From contig NC_090182.1 of NCBI RefSeq assembly GCF_024679245.1, positions 31,626,547-31,690,546 of the forward strand: a stretch of 64,000 nucleotides of DNA, read 5' to 3'. This DNA comes from Pseudorasbora parva (lineage: Eukaryota > Chordata > Actinopteri > Cypriniformes > Gobionidae). The notes beneath the pieces are model-generated. The model was not told the DNA's origin and searched no databases. It was given only the letters and a program-made list of their open reading frames with translations. This document shows, in pieces, positions 35,701 through 46,760 of this stretch. Made by a program: the position numbers and the translations under genes. Within the stretch, counting starts at the first letter, position 1; the number at the start of each line of letters is the position of its first letter.

Positions 35701-38700
35701 GGGAAGGTTTTCCACAAAGTTTAGGAGTGTGTTTATGGAAATGTTTTACCATTCTTCTAGAAGCATATTTGTGAGGTCAGGCACTGATGCTGGACGAGTG
35801 CCTGGCTCGCAGTCTCCGATTTAATTTATCCCAAAGTTTTTCTATCAGGTTGAGATCAGAACTCACTCATCCATGTCTTTATGGACCTTGCTTTGTGCAC
35901 TGGTGCACAGTCATGTTGGAACAGAAAGGGGCCACCCCCAAACTGTTCCAACAAATTTGGGGCATGAAATTGTCTAAATTGTCTTGGTATGCTGAAGCAT
36001 TAAGTGTTAATTTCACTGGAACTAAGGAACCAAGCCCAACCCCTGAAAAACAAACCACACCATAATCTCCCCTTTTAGCAAGATTTACACTTGGCACAAT
36101 GCAGTCAGGCAAGTACCGTTCTCCCTGCAATCGCCAAACCCAGATTCGTCCATCAGATTGCCGGACAGAGAAGCCGGATTGGTCACTCCAGAGAACACCT
36201 CTCCACTCTTCTAGAGTTTGAAGTCAAAGGTGGCGGCATCCTTTGCATTGCTCTTAGTGATGTAAGGTTTGGATGCAGCTGCTCAGCCATGGAAACTTAC
36301 TCTATGAAGCTCTCTACACACTGTTCTTGAGCTAATCTAAAGGCCAAACAAAGTTTGGAGGTCTGTAGCTATTGACTTCTGCACACTATGTGCCTCAGCA
36401 TGTGCTCTGTGGTTCTTAAGTGGCCAAACACTTTGTGGACGAGTTACTGTTGTTGACCTCGGAATATTTAGTTGAGAGGAAATTTTAAATGAATGGACTT
36501 ATTGCACAGGTGGCAACAAATCATGTTACCACACTTAAATTCACTGAGCTCATGAGTGACCCATTGTTTCACAAATGTTTGTAGAAGCATCTACATGTCT
36601 AAGTGCTTGATTTTATACACCTTTGGCCATGGAAGTGATTGGAACACCCAAATGAATTAATTAATTTGGAGGGGTGTCCCAGTACTTTTGCCAATGTAGT
36701 GTGTATATAGAGAGCCATTACATTATAACCACACCTAATAACCTGTAGGACGGGTGGGGAACGTTGATCCAGAAGGGCCACTCTCTTGCAGAGTTTGGCT
36801 TCAACCCTGAAAAAAAAGCACTCACCTGCCTGATTCGACAAGATGACTGTAGATCTCCTGCTGTATCTGAGACCATAATGTAAACAGCAGGTCCTCCAGT
36901 TCCCGTACATTGCAGGGTAGTGGTGATGTAGCGTGAACCCTCTTTTCCAAGTTGAACCACAAATGTTCATTTGGGTTGATGTCAGGTGAATTGGGAGGCT
37001 AAGGTATTAACAGAAATTATGTTAATGTTCCTCAAACCACTCCTTGATGATTCTGGCAGTGTGGTATGGTACATTTATTATGGAGTTTTGGTTCCTTACC
37101 ACTTTCGCCTTTGGCTTGGCTAGCTCAGTTGGAGACACTCAAATTTTCATCTAAGTTTTCAACTAAATATCCAAATAACATTTATTTATTATTAGGTCTT
37201 ATTATATAAACTATAATACTGATCTGCCAACATTGTTGCTATATGATACATTAAAATAAGCTGATAACATCACCATTTTCTCCAGAATGACTGTATAGCC
37301 AAATCAAATTTTGTTGCAAGATTGTCCTGTTTAACACTGTGAAGCTGCTTTGAAACAATTGTCATTGTAAAAGCTCTATATAAATAAAGTTGGCTTGACT
37401 TGACATTATTCAGTTTGAAACAGTTGCCATGAATGTATTCAGACACCTGACAGGGATGTTGCTATTGGGATAAAAGGGCCTAAAGTTTGCTGACACATTG
37501 CCCCGGTCACCACTGTTGTAGCTGCTTTGGGACAGTCTCTGCTCCCCTCTGGCATCAAAGAGCTGCGGATGACACATGGCTCGATGCTGGTTAAAGGGAT
37601 GGTTCACTCAAAAATGAAAATTTGATGTTTATCTTCTTACCCCCAGGACATCCAAGATGTAGGTGTGTTTATTTCTTCAGTAGAGCACAAATGAAGATTT
37701 TGAACTCCAACCATTGCTCGTATAATGCATGTCAATAGGGTGTATTTCTATTAGAGGCAATATGAGAGTAAAAAACTTCGAAGTACTCTCAGAAGTGCTA
37801 TTCCGCCATACATTATAGTTCTCCTTTTTAACCCGCTTGGAAAAGCACCACGTTTTATTGTCACCATAATTGGTCGTTCAACTATTCGTGTAACTGTATT
37901 TAAATAGGGGCAACGTGGAGGTGTTTGGTCATCTAACTTGAGTACTATAGTGAATGAACTGGGCTTAGTGGGCTAAGCTAAATGCTATCAGATCGTCACC
38001 GCGCTTCAGAGAGATTAAGTGCACAGACTGAGACTAGAGAGGTGTGTATCAACTCATCTTAGTTAAGGGAATAACAGTTTAATATGAAAAAGCGGTGGAG
38101 TATCCCTTTAAACCCTGTGGCTTCGGTCATGCCGGGACTTTGACCTTACTCAACAGAAGTAATTGCGTTTGGAATACTAGATGAGATTCGTCTGATATGA
38201 GGTAAAAAAAATCATAAATACTGTTCGGTTTCTTACAGAAAACAATCATTTTGTGTCTTAAGACATTGTCGCCACAGGGTTTAATATGGAATTCGTATGT
38301 CTGTGTTTTTTACACTCATAGTGGATCTCATAGAAATACACTCCATTGACGGAGTCCTCTCCAACAGTTGGAGTTAAAAAATATTAATTTGTGTTCTACT
38401 GAACAAAAATCTTTGATGCCCTGGGGGTAAGCAGATAAACATAAAATTACATTTTTTGAGTGAACTATCCCTTTAAACAAACAAGGCACGCAGTTTTTGA
38501 GATTGAAGTTCAGATCAAACTGATAAACTGGCAGCTTTTCCTATTCTGACACCGAACACTCCACGAACTGAAAGCTGGTCCTCGGGTGGTATTTTTATAC
38601 TGCTCTGTGAACTGCACCTGTGGCACCATTTAGTTGCCAGGCACGCTGATTGCTCTAGACTGGGGGTGGTCATAAACGTAATGGCTCGTGGTGTGGTGTG

Positions 38701-39960
38701 TGTGTGTATCTATATCTATATCTATATATAGGAGAGTAGGAAGCTCATTTATTTATATTTGTGTGTATCAATCAAATATTACACTAAAACAATTTTAAAC
38801 AATTTTTTTTTAATCAACATGTAGTGACACACTGACATATTAAAGGAAGTGTATGTAAGATTGTGTCCAAAACATAGCCTAGAAATCTAGACACACCCTA
38901 GCGGCAGCAAATCTTATCTGCCTTGAGTGTCGTCTAGCAACTCTCAATACACTCCTGAGCTGTAAAAACCAAACTCTGTACAGGCCAAACACATCATATA
39001 TAGAGTCAGTGGGCGGGGCTTAAAATAGTGAAGGCGGTAGCCTTATGATTTGGCTTTGACCGTGACTCTGGAAGACTTAAGCTTTTCTCTGAGAAAAGAA
39101 CGGCACTGAAGTCATTCTTAAAATGACTTCAGTTAAAAAGGGAAGATGTGTTTGGAGTTTTGCCGACCGGATACAGCGAATGTTTAATCTGTCAACGAGC
39201 TCCTCTTCATGTTGCTCTGGTTGGTTGTAGCGCTATCCGATTGTGTGCAGAGGGAGTTTGAAAGACAACCGTTTATCCCGCCCCTCGGATTGAGCCCTGT
39301 CAATGGGGAGTTTCCAGACCAAACATCTTGATGTGGGTCTGGCTTGTCAGGCTACCCAAAAACTGGTACTGCAATGGTGAATCCCCTCCCCCTGACTCGA
39401 TGTTGCCAGATGGGCAGCAGGAATGTTTGTAGCTGCAGCTGTGCTTACTAGAACAGAGCTGGCAACCCGGATGTCGAAACAATACTGATTTCGTGATTAG
39501 TAGATAGGTGGAGGGTGGAGCTTCAGGTCAAAACACAATATGACAACATAAACATCAGTTGAGGGCTGCAACAACAACTTTTAAATGACAATATCCTGGC
39601 TGGACTACTGTTTTTAGTGATATAAGTATTTTAAATTAACATGATTTCTTAATGTCTAGTGACATATCAGGGCCATTTTATGATTAATTGAAATACTTTC
39701 TTATATACAGTTCCTTTAAATATGTAGCCACTTGGCTACCAGGCACCTGAGCCACATGTTAATTCCGGGGTTATTGTATTCCCTTGTTCCTAGGTGAATC
39801 TGTAAATGGAGCTACAGGCTTTTCTCGACCAGACTCCACCACAGAGGAGGACAATGACAGGAAGGAGGGAGAGGGAGATGATGACGGTGAGCCGAGCGCC
39901 GCTGAGTTGAGACGACGTCGCCTGCGTAAACTGGAGACCACGCACACTCCCGACCACTGA
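29830..39960 (+). CDS. syvn1: Synoviolin/HRD1, ER membrane RING E3 ubiquitin ligase
   Basis: Fifteen coding exons: 29830-29961, 30057-30149, 30236-30388, 32798-32846, 33073-33176, 33353-33479, 33561-33660, 33749-33814, 34024-34140, 34222-34379, 34477-34626, 34709-34849, 34956-35139, 35249-35364 and 39794-39960. They total 618 residues, matching the usual ~617. HRD1 is the core ligase and channel of ER-associated degradation, working with SEL1L and Derlins. The N-terminal ~260 residues are multi-pass membrane segments (MVRATLVTGISLALTGAVI onward). The RING-H2 domain begins at C291 (CIICREE, LPCNHIFHSSCL, CPTCR). A long Pro/Ala/Ser-rich cytosolic tail follows, ending RRLRKLETTHTPDH. Most introns are short (about 80-200 bp), but introns 4 (2.4 kb) and 14 (4.4 kb) are swollen by transposons. 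The exon 9 donor, AAG|GTTCAT, is weak yet gives the required frame. Confidence 0.97.
30415..31335. other. syvn1 intron 4, left part: decayed hAT-like sequence
   Basis: GAGTATAACGATACACTTATG, followed by CACGATACATTACTATTG, resembles a degraded hAT terminus. A reading frame on the minus strand at 31007-31348 has no similarity I recognise. No gene supported. Confidence 0.4.
31336..32570 (+). pseudogene. Tc1-type transposase fragment split by a nested element
   Basis: Plus-strand segments GGGGLMVWGMFSW and GYFQQDNAPCQKARI (second catalytic Asp) are followed, beyond a nested insertion at 31600-32308, by a continuation coding for SPDLNPIKHLWDV-type sequence where the Glu position reads Lys. The end near 32540-32570 (GTATGGTGTTCCTAATAATC) resembles a Tc1 terminus. 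The N-terminal half is missing. Dead copy within syvn1 intron 4. Confidence 0.8.
31600..32308. mobile_element. Harbinger-like element, TSD AAT
   Basis: Inverted ends GGGTGTGTTTACATGCAC and GTGCATGTAAACGCACCC differ at one position and are flanked by AAT at 31597-31599 and 32309-32311, a 3-bp duplication. Subterminal motifs CAGCTTATTG and AACCGCGTTTACATGA recur inside. The longest frame (31908-32219) shows no transposase features. Confidence 0.85.
32600..32746. repeat. 3' fragment of a dispersed repeat plus (TA)n tract
   Basis: ATCAATCAATCAACTTTTTA, followed by CAGCACTTTTACAATGACG and CAAAGCAGCTTCACAGC, is the end of the repeat family also seen at 37070-37403, 53055-53430 and 59910-59985. A (TA)n run follows at 32675-32737. 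Located just before syvn1 exon 4. Confidence 0.75.
35422..35640 (-). mobile_element. Truncated copy of the TAGCCTGACAAGCC family
   Basis: Starts TAGCCTGACAAGCCTGACCC and contains GAGGGGCGGGATAAACGG and GATAGGATAGCG. It corresponds to the 3' half of the element at 38875-39354 in inverse orientation, and breaks off near 35640 where Tc1-type sequence begins. In syvn1 intron 14. Confidence 0.75.
35640..36710 (-). pseudogene. Tc1-type transposase remnant (minus strand)
   Basis: The minus-strand frame at 36130-35879 contains GERYLPDCIVPSV, CFSGVGLGSLVPVK and LNASAYQDNLDNFM, typical of a fish Tc1 transposase central region. The continuation on both sides is recognisable but frame-broken. The right terminus near 36670-36710 reads TGTCCCAGTACTTTTGCCAA. 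Nonfunctional; lies in syvn1 intron 14. Confidence 0.85.
36711..37040 (-). mobile_element. Second Tc1-like fragment (minus strand)
   Basis: CCACAAATGTTCATTTGGGTTGATGTCAGGTGAATTGG on the plus strand corresponds to the antisense of the LNPIEN-type catalytic region of Tc1 elements. The minus frames at 36970-36599 and 36960-36718 are shifted relics (YITTTLQC and PGDLQSSC segments). Boundaries are approximate. Confidence 0.5.
37070..37403 (-). repeat. Dispersed repeat, minus copy, CTTGACTTGACA tail
   Basis: Contains CACTGTGAAGCTGCTTTGAA, then TTGTCATTGTAAAAGCTCTAT and a tail GGCTTGACTTGACA. It is the inverse of the block at 53055-53430 (AGCACTTTTACAATGATGAT, then CAGCTTCACAGCG, then CCCCCAACTGAGCAAGCC). 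Copies share this end and differ in length at the other. Confidence 0.75.
37595..38472. mobile_element. TTAA-target DNA element
   Basis: Left TTAA then AGGGATGGTTCACTCAAAAA; right TTTTTGAGTGAACTATCCCT then TTAA (37591-37594 and 38473-38476). It shares the CCCCCAGGACATCCAAGAT subterminal block with the element at 13601-17089. The interior includes the segment shared, inverted, with 11985-12140. No transposase. Confidence 0.82.
38838..39735. repeat. Dispersed repeat interrupted by a hAT-like element
   Basis: 38838-38874 and 39355-39735 look like two halves of one repeat beginning TTAAAGGAAGTGTATGTAAGA and ending near TATATACAGTTCCTTTAA. The interruption is the element at 38875-39354. Confidence 0.55.
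38875..39354 (+). mobile_element. hAT-like element, TAGCCTAG...GGCTA family (full copy)
   Basis: Ends TAGCCTAGAAATCTAGAC and TCTGGCTTGTCAGGCTA match the element at 15492-16014 throughout. Flanks CCAAAAC and CCAAAAAC suggest a near-perfect 8-bp target duplication. It is 480 bp long with no coding capacity. In syvn1 intron 14. Confidence 0.78.
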
Positions 39961-40520
39961 TGACGTGATGCATAAAAACGGGACAGTAGAAACGCTTACG
40001 GACTTTTGGGCTCTTGGCATGTTGAGATGTCAGATTATCTAAGGAAAGTTCATGTGTTCTTAGATGCTATCTAAAAGAGGCACATCAAGGCACTTCCCAC
40101 TGTATGGAGGATTTGTCATTGTCACGTGTACAGAAGATACTCAGGTACAGAACTGGTTTCTGGGTAACCACGCGTGAAGATTTAAAGGATAAAAAAAAAA
40201 TCTTGCACCTTGAAGGTCAGCTGTGACTATTGAATCGAGTATTGGTGAGATTTTCCTCTCTGAATGTGATTTTCTGTTTTTCAGAGGATCAACAAGGTCT
40301 GTGGATTTCTCATGTGCCCTTAAAATTTGACATTTTCCCATTCTTTGTGTATTTTCATTATTTCTAGCTTGGCATAATAGATTTTTCCTTAGATCTACTT
40401 TGGTTATGGGTAAAAGATGGCCATGAACCAAATATGAGTAAATTAACTTAATGTACATAATGTATAAAGTGTTTTAATAGGAGGATCTGTACATACTGCA
40501 CAATAAACTGTTCCAAACAG
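39961..40520 (+). other. syvn1: syvn1 3' UTR and polyA signal
   Basis: The TGA stop at 39958-39960 is followed by about 540 bp of UTR to a canonical AATAAA at 40502-40507. The opposing gpr137 gene ends less than 1 kb further on. Confidence 0.75.
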
Positions 40521-40544
40521 ACTTGTGTATGTTTAGTGATTATA

Positions 40545-40870
40545 TGAGGTATAACACTACTGTTCAAAATCTATTAAATCAACAACGTTGCAGAAGATTC
40601 ACTATTTCAAATAAATGCTGTTCTTTTGAACTTTCTATTTATCAAAGATTCCAGAAATGTCAGTTTTCATACAAAAAAAATCAACATTGATAATAAATGT
40701 TTCATGAGCAGCATATATTTCTGAAGGATCATGTGACACTGTAATAATGATGCTGAAGAATGTCATCAAATTAAAACCTGTATAACTAACATTTCAAAAT
40801 ATTACTTTTTTCACTTTTAATCAAATAAATGCAACCTTGCACAAAGTATGTTTTCACTACCCAAAACCTT
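40545..40870 (+). repeat. Dispersed AT-rich repeat (AAATAAATGCTGTTCTTTTG family)
   Basis: Just beyond the syvn1 polyA signal. Ordered motifs AAATAAATGCTGTTCTTTTG, TTTCATGAGCAGCATAT, GGATCATGTGACACTG and AATGATGCTGAA match the copy at 41850-42180 on the opposite strand and the split copy in smad5 intron 3. Confidence 0.75.
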
Positions 40871-41215
40871 TGAACTGCAGTATATTTTTTTAATAAAAAT
40901 CAATGTTTATACAAATCATACAGTCCTAATAGTGAGCATTAACCTATAAGGTAATATTGAAATTGACATCACAATGAAAAAATGAAGGCTTTACTTAAAT
41001 TCCAACAATATATAGATAAATACTATAATAAAAAAGAAATTGTTTATATTAGTTTTTTATTCAAGTACATTGGCAAATATCAGAGCACAAAGTACCAAAT
41101 TTATTGCTTTGAATTAAAATGGATGGAAGGTCACCATCCCACACAAAAAAAACATGTTAATACATTTCAAATATATTTTCATGAATGATAAAAAGGTAAA
41201 TGTGGTAATAACTCC

Positions 41216-41221
41216 TTTATT
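41216..41221 (-). promoter_or_regulatory. gpr137: Candidate gpr137 polyA signal
   Basis: TTTATT on the plus strand (AATAAA on the minus strand), about 170 bp beyond the gpr137 stop. A second candidate lies at 41056-41061. Either would end the gene within 700 bp of the convergent syvn1 end. Confidence 0.45.
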
Positions 41222-41389
41222 CCTCCTTGTAGTAAATTCATTATCTGGTCCCTTTTCTCATAAGCATCTAGTCTTAATTGTGCTCAGCTTTAAAAAGTCA
41301 AGGTGCAATTTCAGAAGTATAGATGCTTCTGATGCGTATTAGTGCAAACAAACCCATTGAGCTACTCAACAGGAAGAGGTAATGCTGTG

Positions 41390-44300
41390 CTATCGCCTGA
41401 GAAGGTCAGAGGAAGATCTCTGCAGCTTTGTATGGTGGTTAGGTCTGTGGAGTGGAGTAAAGTGAGTGGTGCTGGCTGATCTGGTCGCTCCTGTTGAAGA
41501 GAAGTGGAGTCGTCTCACTCGAGCCAAACCAGCTGTTGGTGCAGAGACGTGGTTTGAATCACTATCATAACTGATCCCACAAGTGTTTTCAATGTCAAAT
41601 ATTTGAGTAGTAATCCTCAAAGCCTGAGGAACACAATACCTGCTATGAGCATTGATACCGTGGCTCCAGAGAGAAGCCGAGTCATCATCCATTCCACGAG
41701 GATCATCAAAGAAATATGACCGTGAGCCTTTTGTGTTGCACATTGCCGGGCTGCAGTTCTGAAATTAACAAAGCAAACATGTCATGCCCAGAGCCCAACG
41801 AGCTCAACGAACTGTTCAAATGTTTAGGGTCAGGAAGGTTTCTTCATGCTTTTGAAATAATTATCTTATACTGGGCAAGGCTGAATTTATTTGATACAGT
41901 AAAACAGTAATATTGTTAAAAAGATTACAATTTAAAATTCATTTTCAGCATCATTAATCCAGTCTTCAGTGTCACATGATAATTCAGAAATCATTCTAAT
42001 ATGATGATTTGCTGCTCAAGAAACATTTTTTTTTCTGTGGAAATTGATAAAAAAAAATCAGGAATCTTTGATGAATAGAAAGTTCAAAAGAACAGCATTT
42101 ATTTGAAATAGAAATCCATCGTAACATTATAAATATCTTTACTGTCACGTTTGATCTATTAAAAGTATTAATACAAAATGTAACCCTCTGCTGCTCTTCA
42201 TGTGGCGGTCAAAAATTACCTACATTTTTAAAATATATTTTTTTAAACACGCCCGTCGTCGACTGTATAACCTTTTCAAAAAATATTTTTTGCATTCGCA
42301 TAGCAAGCCAAAACCTTTACAAAGTTTCCCACCATTCAGATGAAGTAAAACAATTACTACATGTAATATTTTTTAGAGGGTTAACACTCAGTAGCGTATG
42401 AGTGAAATAAAAGATAATCAGCAGACCTTTTCTTGAGGAGGCTGGCGAACTCTGAAGATGAGAATGAGCAGGCTGGTAGGTAGCAGCTCCCAAATGAAAA
42501 GCACTGCTCCAAAGATAATGTAGCCTCTGTCTCCAAGTTCACTCTGAAGGTCAGCCTTTGAGAAGAACACGCAACCATCACAAACTGACCAGTGAGAGAA
42601 ACACCTTTTTATTAGTTCAACCAATCAAGTGCAACTGCCCACCTGATCAGAAATGTTGTACCAGTCATAATCGAAAGCCTCGACTTTATGGTTCTGAGAC
42701 AAAAACAGTACTGCAAGATTGTAGCAAGCCCTGCTAGAGAAGAGAAAGATCACGCCTGCCCCCAGCACCGCAGTCCGGAAAAGCCCCTGCAAACACAACA
42801 CAGCTGGAAAACACATTCTTTGTACCAAAGTTTGTCTTTCTTATCATTAACTGCAACAGAGATATAATCCTGAGTAGATTATTAAAGATCTAAACGTTAA
42901 AAAGATCTAAACTTTTAAAGCGTACCATAAACTATATTAAAATATTGCAGATTACAGTAAAAAGCAAAAAAATATTGTGACCAGTGTTGGAGCGTAAACA
43001 ATACAAGTAAATTCAGTTATATAATCAGATTACCTTTTCAAATAACTCGTAAAGTAATGCATTACTTTTACATTTTTAATAAAATATTTTAAAATATCAA
43101 TTTCATTTTTCAAAGAAGTTACCCAAGTCACTTTATTTTCTGATTTATTGACTGACAGCTCATTTGTCCAAATGGTGAGAAAAATCATAAGTGTTTGTAA
43201 TTGTGTGTATAAACATGAGGGTTATTGTAGTTTTAGAATAAATGTGAGCATGCATTTACTCACAAAATAAATAAAATAAGTCAATTGCAAAATCAGAACA
43301 CTATATAAACCTCCAATAATTGTAAATGTTAAATAAAACTAATATTTTAATAAATTTAATCTCACTTTATTGACCAATGCACTTGTTGCTGACATTCAAT
43401 GATTCAGTTTAACCATTAGCAAAAATGACTTTAGATTTTTGTTTTCATAATGAAGTGTTAAACCTTTGTGTCCTATTCTTCCATTTTCCAGAATGGCTTA
43501 AAAAGTAACTAAGTAACACAATCAGTTACTTTTTAAGGGAGTAACGCAATACTGTATAATTATGCATTACTTTTCAAAGTAACTTTCTGCAACACTTATT
43601 GTGACTACCATTTGAGCTCAAGTCCTTGCAAAGTATGTACCTTACTGCGTAGAGGGGTGATGGTGGTGGGCGAGAATTGAGTTAACAGGAGCAGAGATGT
43701 GGCCAGACACACAGCTTCCAGGATAAACAGTAAGTCATTAACCAGCACCCGAACCAAAACCAGCCTCCATGTATTTTCACCAGCTCCGCCAGAACCTCCA
43801 TGCTCTCCTAGGCTTGCGCAAACTATGTTGACGCACAGGAAGATGGCACTCATAGAGGCATACACACACCGAGCCACCCGTCTAGAAGTCAAATACACAC
43901 AATTCTAGGGGAACTTGTTTCTGCCACAGAATACGTTTATATCACACAGTTCTGAGAAAAAAGAAAGATTTGTGAGATTTAACTCGGAATTGCGAGAAAA
44001 TATCAGTTTATATTTCGCAATTTTGCCAGTTTTATCAGAATTGTGAGGGGAAAAAAGTATGAACTCGGAATTTTGACCAATAAAGTCAGAATTATGAGAT
44101 TTAACTCTCGCAATCTCGCATCTCGCAATTTTGCCTTTTTTCAGAATTTAGAGACATAAACTCACAATTGCAAGTTATAAAGTGCAAATTGCAAGGTATA
44201 AACTCAATTCTGAGGAAGAAAAGTCTCAACTACCTTGTTTATTTTTAATTTGTGGCAAAAACAACCTTCCATACAATTCACATTAAACAAATAATATCCA

Positions 44301-45818
44301 TTATTATTAAGGCTGTCAATTTAACGTGTTCATTTAATTAGTTATGGAAACATAACGCTAATAAAATGAGTTTGCCCAAAATTTAAAATTCTGTTCATTT
44401 ACATTTACTCACCCATTAACATGTTGTTTCAAACCTGGATTTTCAAGAATGTTGTTAACCAAGTAATAATAATAAATTGAATTAATAAATTCAAATTAAA
44501 TATTTCTTTCTAAAGCAACTTTTTATAATAGCTATTTGACGCTTGTCTTATATAACACAATAATGACTTTAAATTATCTTTTGCGGGTAATTTCTCAGCT
44601 AAATTTGATGTGCAATTAATTAGCATTAGCTCACTTAAATAAATAAAAAATATATTTAAAAACTAAAATTACCCCATAATATAAAATGACCCCATAAATT
44701 TACCCTCAAACCATCCTAGGTGTATATGACTTTCTTCTTTATGATGAACAGAGTTATATTAATACATTTTCTGATGCGTCCAAGCTTTATAATGGCAGTG
44801 AACAGGGCTCACAAGCTTGAAGCTCACAAAAGTGCCTCCATCCCTCACAAACATAATCCACACGGTGCCAGGGGTTAATAAAGGCCTTCTGAAGAGAATG
44901 GAGCAAGTTTGGTAAGAAAAATATCCATATTTAAAACTTTAAAGTAGCTTCCACCAGACCGCCTTCCGGATTCAACTTACGCAGAAAGGTTTTTCTTACA
45001 AAACCTGATCGATTCACTTCAGAAGGCCTTTGTTAACCACCTCGAACAGTACGGAGTACATTTATGATGGAAGGATGCCCTTTTTGGAGTTTTAAACTTC
45101 AAACTTTGGAGCCCGTCAAGCCATTATAAAACTTGGATGCGTCAGGATATTTATTAATACTCTGACTGTGTTCATCAATAAGAAGAAAGTTAAATACACC
45201 TATAGATGGCTTGAGGGTGAGTAAATCACAGGGTAATTTTCATTTTAAAGTGAACTACTTAAATTGATTATACATTTTACTCCTTTGACAGTCCTAATTA
45301 CTATGCATGTATGTGAATGTACTCACAGTCCTTTGCTGGGCTCAATGTGGAATACACTTCTGACTTTAAGCAACTCCTGTCATAATGAAACATTGTTATT
45401 AAGGAGTGGATTGATTTCTTAACCGAGCAAACATCTTACAATTGTTTCTCTATGTAACTTTCACTTCACCTACCTGAGTAAAGTAAAGGTTAAAGAGACT
45501 CAGAGTAAAAAACTGCAAACACACTGGGAAGCAATAAAGAAGCCAGTAGACTGGAGTGGGCAGGCGGTTGGCCGCAAGAGCATCGTGGAAATAAAACGAG
45601 AAGAGTGTTGTGCGAAGAGCTGCCCAGAACAGGCAAAGAAAAAGAAAAATACTCTGGTAGCTCCATCGCTTATGCCGGTAGAGTAACAGCAACCAAAGCT
45701 GAATGTATACAACTAAAAAAAGCCCCCCGTAAAGACAGGTGTAAAGAACCGTGACACCCAGCTGCACTGATGGGGCCACGGCTGGTCTCATGGGAGAAGG
45801 TGGAACTGAATTGTGCAT
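41390..45818 (-). CDS. gpr137: GPR137, seven-transmembrane lysosomal membrane protein
   Basis: Six coding exons on the minus strand, in transcript order: 45818-45474, 45376-45327, 43881-43641, 42786-42643, 42555-42427 and 41758-41390. They join in frame to 425 residues. The N-terminus [21 protein letters not shown] is followed by membrane helices ([61 protein letters not shown]; and later exons). The tail has the [10 protein letters not shown] motif of the GPR137/GPR137B group. GPR137-family proteins localise to lysosomes and influence Rag/mTORC1 signalling; despite the name they lack typical GPCR motifs. The final exon uses the acceptor at 41759, because the closer CTGCAG would break the frame. 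A good acceptor at 46076 suggests the start exon extends upstream as 5' UTR. GPR137 is preferred over GPR137B/C because of its length, its tail and syvn1 linkage. Confidence 0.92.
41850..42180 (-). repeat. Inverted copy of the AAATAAATGCTGTT repeat
   Basis: Read on the minus strand it gives AAATAAATGCTGTTCTTTTG, ATGTTTCTTGAGCAGCAAAT and ATCATGTGACACTGAAGAC in the same order as the 40545-40870 copy. Lies in gpr137 intron 5. Confidence 0.8.
42982..43597. mobile_element. hAT-type MITE, CAGTGTTGG ends, TSD ATTGTGAC
   Basis: The left end CAGTGTTGGAGCGTAA and right end TTACTTTCTGCAACACTT-like inverted sequence enclose many TAAGTAACGCATTACTTTT-type subterminal repeats. An exact 8-bp duplication ATTGTGAC lies at 42974-42981 and 43598-43605. 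It sits in gpr137 intron 3, and its right duplication ends only 35 bp from the exon 3 splice donor. Confidence 0.85.
43940..44225. repeat. Tandem-like repeat of TCAGAATTGCGAGA units
   Basis: Degenerate units of the type (A)CTCGGAATTGCGAGAAA / GTCAGAATTATGAGATT recur about every 20-30 bp. Similar low-complexity repeats are common in fish introns. In gpr137 intron 2. Confidence 0.6.
44380..45265. mobile_element. Degraded element related to the AGTTCACCC/TTAA family
   Basis: Left CCCAAAATTTAAAATTCTGT followed by TTTACTCACCC, and right GAGGGTGAGTAAATCACAGGG followed by AAAGTGAACTA, look like eroded inverted ends of a TTAA-type element. The internal halves TTTTCTTACAAAACC / GGTAAGAAAAAT and GAAGGCCT blocks are also mutually inverted. 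In gpr137 intron 2. Confidence 0.5.
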
Positions 45819-46539
45819 TATGATGATAGGTGTAAAAATTTAAAATAATACAATGTGTAGACAAAAGCATCAAAATAAAATAAAACTAAAATGGTATAAA
45901 ATATCAGTATAAATCATATTAGCAAAAGGGCCAAACTTAATTCAGGCATACTGTATTTGTCTGACTATCATTAGTCTGATGTTATATTCTGTCACATGAA
46001 GCCAGGATCAAACACGACGAGAAAAACACACTTCTCAAAAGTCCTTTGTGAGAATTCCCCTTATCAATCTGTGATCTGCAAAATAAAAGTGAAAGCGTTT
46101 AATGAAACTAAAGTAACACATCAACATGTTTTACATCAACTCAAACAATGAACATCTCCCTAATTGAAAACAAAAGCATATTTTGCCTGAAAACTGTAAC
46201 TGTGACTGATTGGGAGTTTTGACAGTCAACAATGACAGCCCGACGTAACGTTTGTTTATTCGCAAGACCTGTTCATCCGCACGGTTTATTCGGTGTACAG
46301 CATAAATTATAATATAATTATAAATGTTTAAATGTTTAACTCGTTCTAACACTCAAATATTTGTATCAAAACGACTTACATAAAGACTGACATAAAGTGG
46401 CTAACTTAGCTGTGTGGCTAACGTTGCTAGATTGAGTTTAAAATCGATTTGCTAGTTCATAGGTCGGTTTTGACATAGATATGCGGCAAATGGTTTAAAA
46501 AAAAACCCATAAATATTACAACAATACATTCAACAATAC

Positions 46540-46760
46540 CTTACAAATGACTAAGACGTTGTAATCGACGTAACATCCAATAAATCCTTTCCCTCATCAC
46601 TAAAGTCCCGTTCGTGTTTATGCCGGTTTATGCACTGTGTTATCATCAAACGGACTTATCTATGGCGACATCTAGCGTTACATACTGGTAACGAAAAACG
46701 TAAATAAACATGACTTCCTCCTCGTGGAAGACCACGCCTAGCCCGGAGATGGCAACGAAA
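46540..46760 (-). promoter_or_regulatory. gpr137: Probable gpr137 promoter and first noncoding exon region
   Basis: The sequence changes from AT-rich flanks to a more balanced composition here, upstream of the inferred 5' UTR acceptor at 46076. No TATA box is assigned. The exact transcription start cannot be seen. Confidence 0.3.

Noticed and set aside
41741..41751. CTGCAG acceptor for the last gpr137 exon
   Set aside because: Using it shifts the frame and reaches a stop quickly; the acceptor eight bases upstream (41759) restores the frame and gives the family-typical tail.
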